Of a DNA stretch of 22,385 bases, positions 21,510-22,385 are shown in pieces (the first letter of the stretch is position 1; each line of letters starts with the position of its first letter). The position numbers and the translations under genes are program-made. The notes beneath the pieces were generated by a model that saw nothing but the letters and a program-made list of their open reading frames with translations, was not told the origin of the DNA and did not search any database. Origin of the DNA: an uncultured Sulfitobacter sp. (GTDB lineage Bacteria; Pseudomonadota; Alphaproteobacteria; Rhodobacterales; Rhodobacteraceae); contig CALAIJ010000002.1 in NCBI GenBank assembly GCA_937923365.1, positions 1 through 22,385 of the forward strand, written 5' to 3'.

Positions 21510-22385
21510 CTACTTCTTCCTCCTCACTGCGCCCCAAGGGCCAACAGCGGCGATCATATCGGGCACAGGGTCGGGCCCGGCCTCTTCCATCGGGGCATCA
21601 TGCCCGAAGAGTGCCGCCCGCGCACCTGCTTTGTCGACCTGATACTCTGCCAGCAGAAATTCGACAACATAGGCCTTCTTGGCCTCGCTCCACTTGGCAT
21701 AGGTCGTATAGAACAGCTCTTTGTGGCAGATGAACAACTGCCGGATGTCGGCAGGGGCCAGCTCTGCCAGCAGCATGTTGACCAAGCCTGCGTCCTTGGT
21801 ATCGGCTGCCCGCAACGTATAGAAATACGCCGGATGGTCAGAGGTGATGCGCGGCCAAGGGCCGCCGTTCTCGGCCCAGTTGACCAGACTGGCAAGGGCA
21901 TGGAATTCCGGCGGCAGCAGATCACCGTGCCTGCGCGCCAGCCGCCGCATGTCCGCACGGGTGGCCCCCGTCAGATCAACGTCTTTGTCCGCCACCGCAT
22001 TCACCAGAATGAAATCCATCTTCTGGCGCAGAATGGCTGCCGCATTGATCCCGCGTGCCTTCACGATGGGTTCGGTCAGCCCGTTCAGTTCAAAGAATTT
22101 GGCAATGTGATTGCGGTCGGCTTGGTCAAAGGCAAACGGCACAGGCAGCGCGCCCAGATCATCCTTGCCCGACAGCGCGATCACGGCGGGGTGCTCCACG
22201 TCCTGAAAAATGTAGAGCCCGCCAAAATGCGCCGTCCAGAAGTTCCGCTGGTCAAAGCGCATCTGTTTCAGCTTGACCGGATTGCGCACCACATCGCCGG
22301 TCTTGCCCGCCAGTGTGATCATCTCGGCAATCAGCACGTCGTCGAACCAGCCGTCCGTGTCGTTCTTGAACCGCCCCACCAGCCG
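21510..22385 (-). CDS. DUF6638-like protein, C-terminal part
   Basis: About 291 residues are visible and the frame stays open to the right edge (codons CGG CTG GTG before a possible GTG at 22379). The true start is therefore probably outside the window. Recognisable stretches include WFDDVLIAEMITLAGKTGD, FWTAHFGGLYIFQDVEHPA, EPIVKARGINAAAILRQKM and LFICHKELFYTTYAKW; from memory these belong to DUF6638 of Rhodobacterales. It looks soluble and largely helical after the first 100 residues, without membrane helices. Function is unknown. The stop abuts the small membrane protein start. The family label rests on recall and should be tested by a profile search. Confidence 0.78.
   Translation of the reverse strand, partial: RLVGRFKNDTDGWFDDVLIAEMITLAGKTGDVVRNPVKLKQMRFDQRNFWTAHFGGLYIFQDVEHPAVIALSGKDDLGALPVPFAFDQADRNHIAKFFELNGLTEPIVKARGINAAAILRQKMDFILVNAVADKDVDLTGATRADMRRLARRHGDLLPPEFHALASLVNWAENGGPWPRITSDHPAYFYTLRAADTKDAGLVNMLLAELAPADIRQLFICHKELFYTTYAKWSEAKKAYVVEFLLAEYQVDKAGARAALFGHDAPMEEAGPDPVPDMIAAVGPWGAVRRKK

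Overview
The window looks like chromosome from an alphaproteobacterium of the Rhodobacterales (Roseobacter group). The evidence is the dense, GC-rich coding, the many ATGA start/stop overlaps, and families typical of that group: DUF1523, a DUF6638-like protein, a PBP1A with a cysteine-bounded insert, a PrtD/HlyD pair, and a GT14 glycosyltransferase with a long C-terminal extension. I see no tRNA, rRNA, IS element, integrase, CRISPR array or phage gene, and no gene-free stretch reaches 300 bases.

Left part (1-7605): a cut-off FAD-dependent ferredoxin reductase (minus) is divergent from a Prx5-type peroxiredoxin (plus). A long minus-strand block then reads from 7605 down to 844: type I secretion ABC protein, HlyD adaptor, RidA, glycerophosphodiester phosphodiesterase, FemAB-like acyltransferase, pterin carbinolamine dehydratase and an MscS channel. 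The genes overlap by 4 bases or lie 11-72 bases apart, so one transcript is plausible.

Middle (7791-14170): a class A penicillin-binding protein (minus) is divergent from glnK-amtB (plus), the PII/ammonium-transporter pair. The promoter region of glnK carries a dyad resembling an NtrC site. A strong terminator and a REP-like cluster of palindromes separate amtB from the convergent sseA-aminotransferase pair (minus). That pair overlaps by one base and could together run the cysteine to 3-mercaptopyruvate to persulfide/H2S route.

Right-middle (14231-17865): a 96-residue glycine-rich hydrophobic protein has a perfect CtrA-type box (TTAA-N7-TTAA) in a helically phased array upstream, and a leader that can fold as a pseudoknot next to its ribosome-binding site. 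It is followed by smpB, a secreted SGNH hydrolase, an M50B-like membrane protease-family protein, and a CcdA plus exported thioredoxin pair for periplasmic thiol chemistry.

Right end (17960-22385): a family-2 carbohydrate-type sulfotransferase is divergent from a GT14 (core-2/xylosyltransferase-like) glycosyltransferase across an AT-rich promoter region. This is the best candidate for an under-described system, a sulfated glycan pathway. Next comes a tight three-gene cluster of unknown function: DUF6638-like (cut by the window edge), a small two-helix membrane protein, and DUF1523.

The most interesting signals are the CtrA/pseudoknot control region of the glycine-rich gene, the sulfotransferase/GT14 pair, the aminotransferase/sulfurtransferase coupling, and the REP-like palindromes after amtB.
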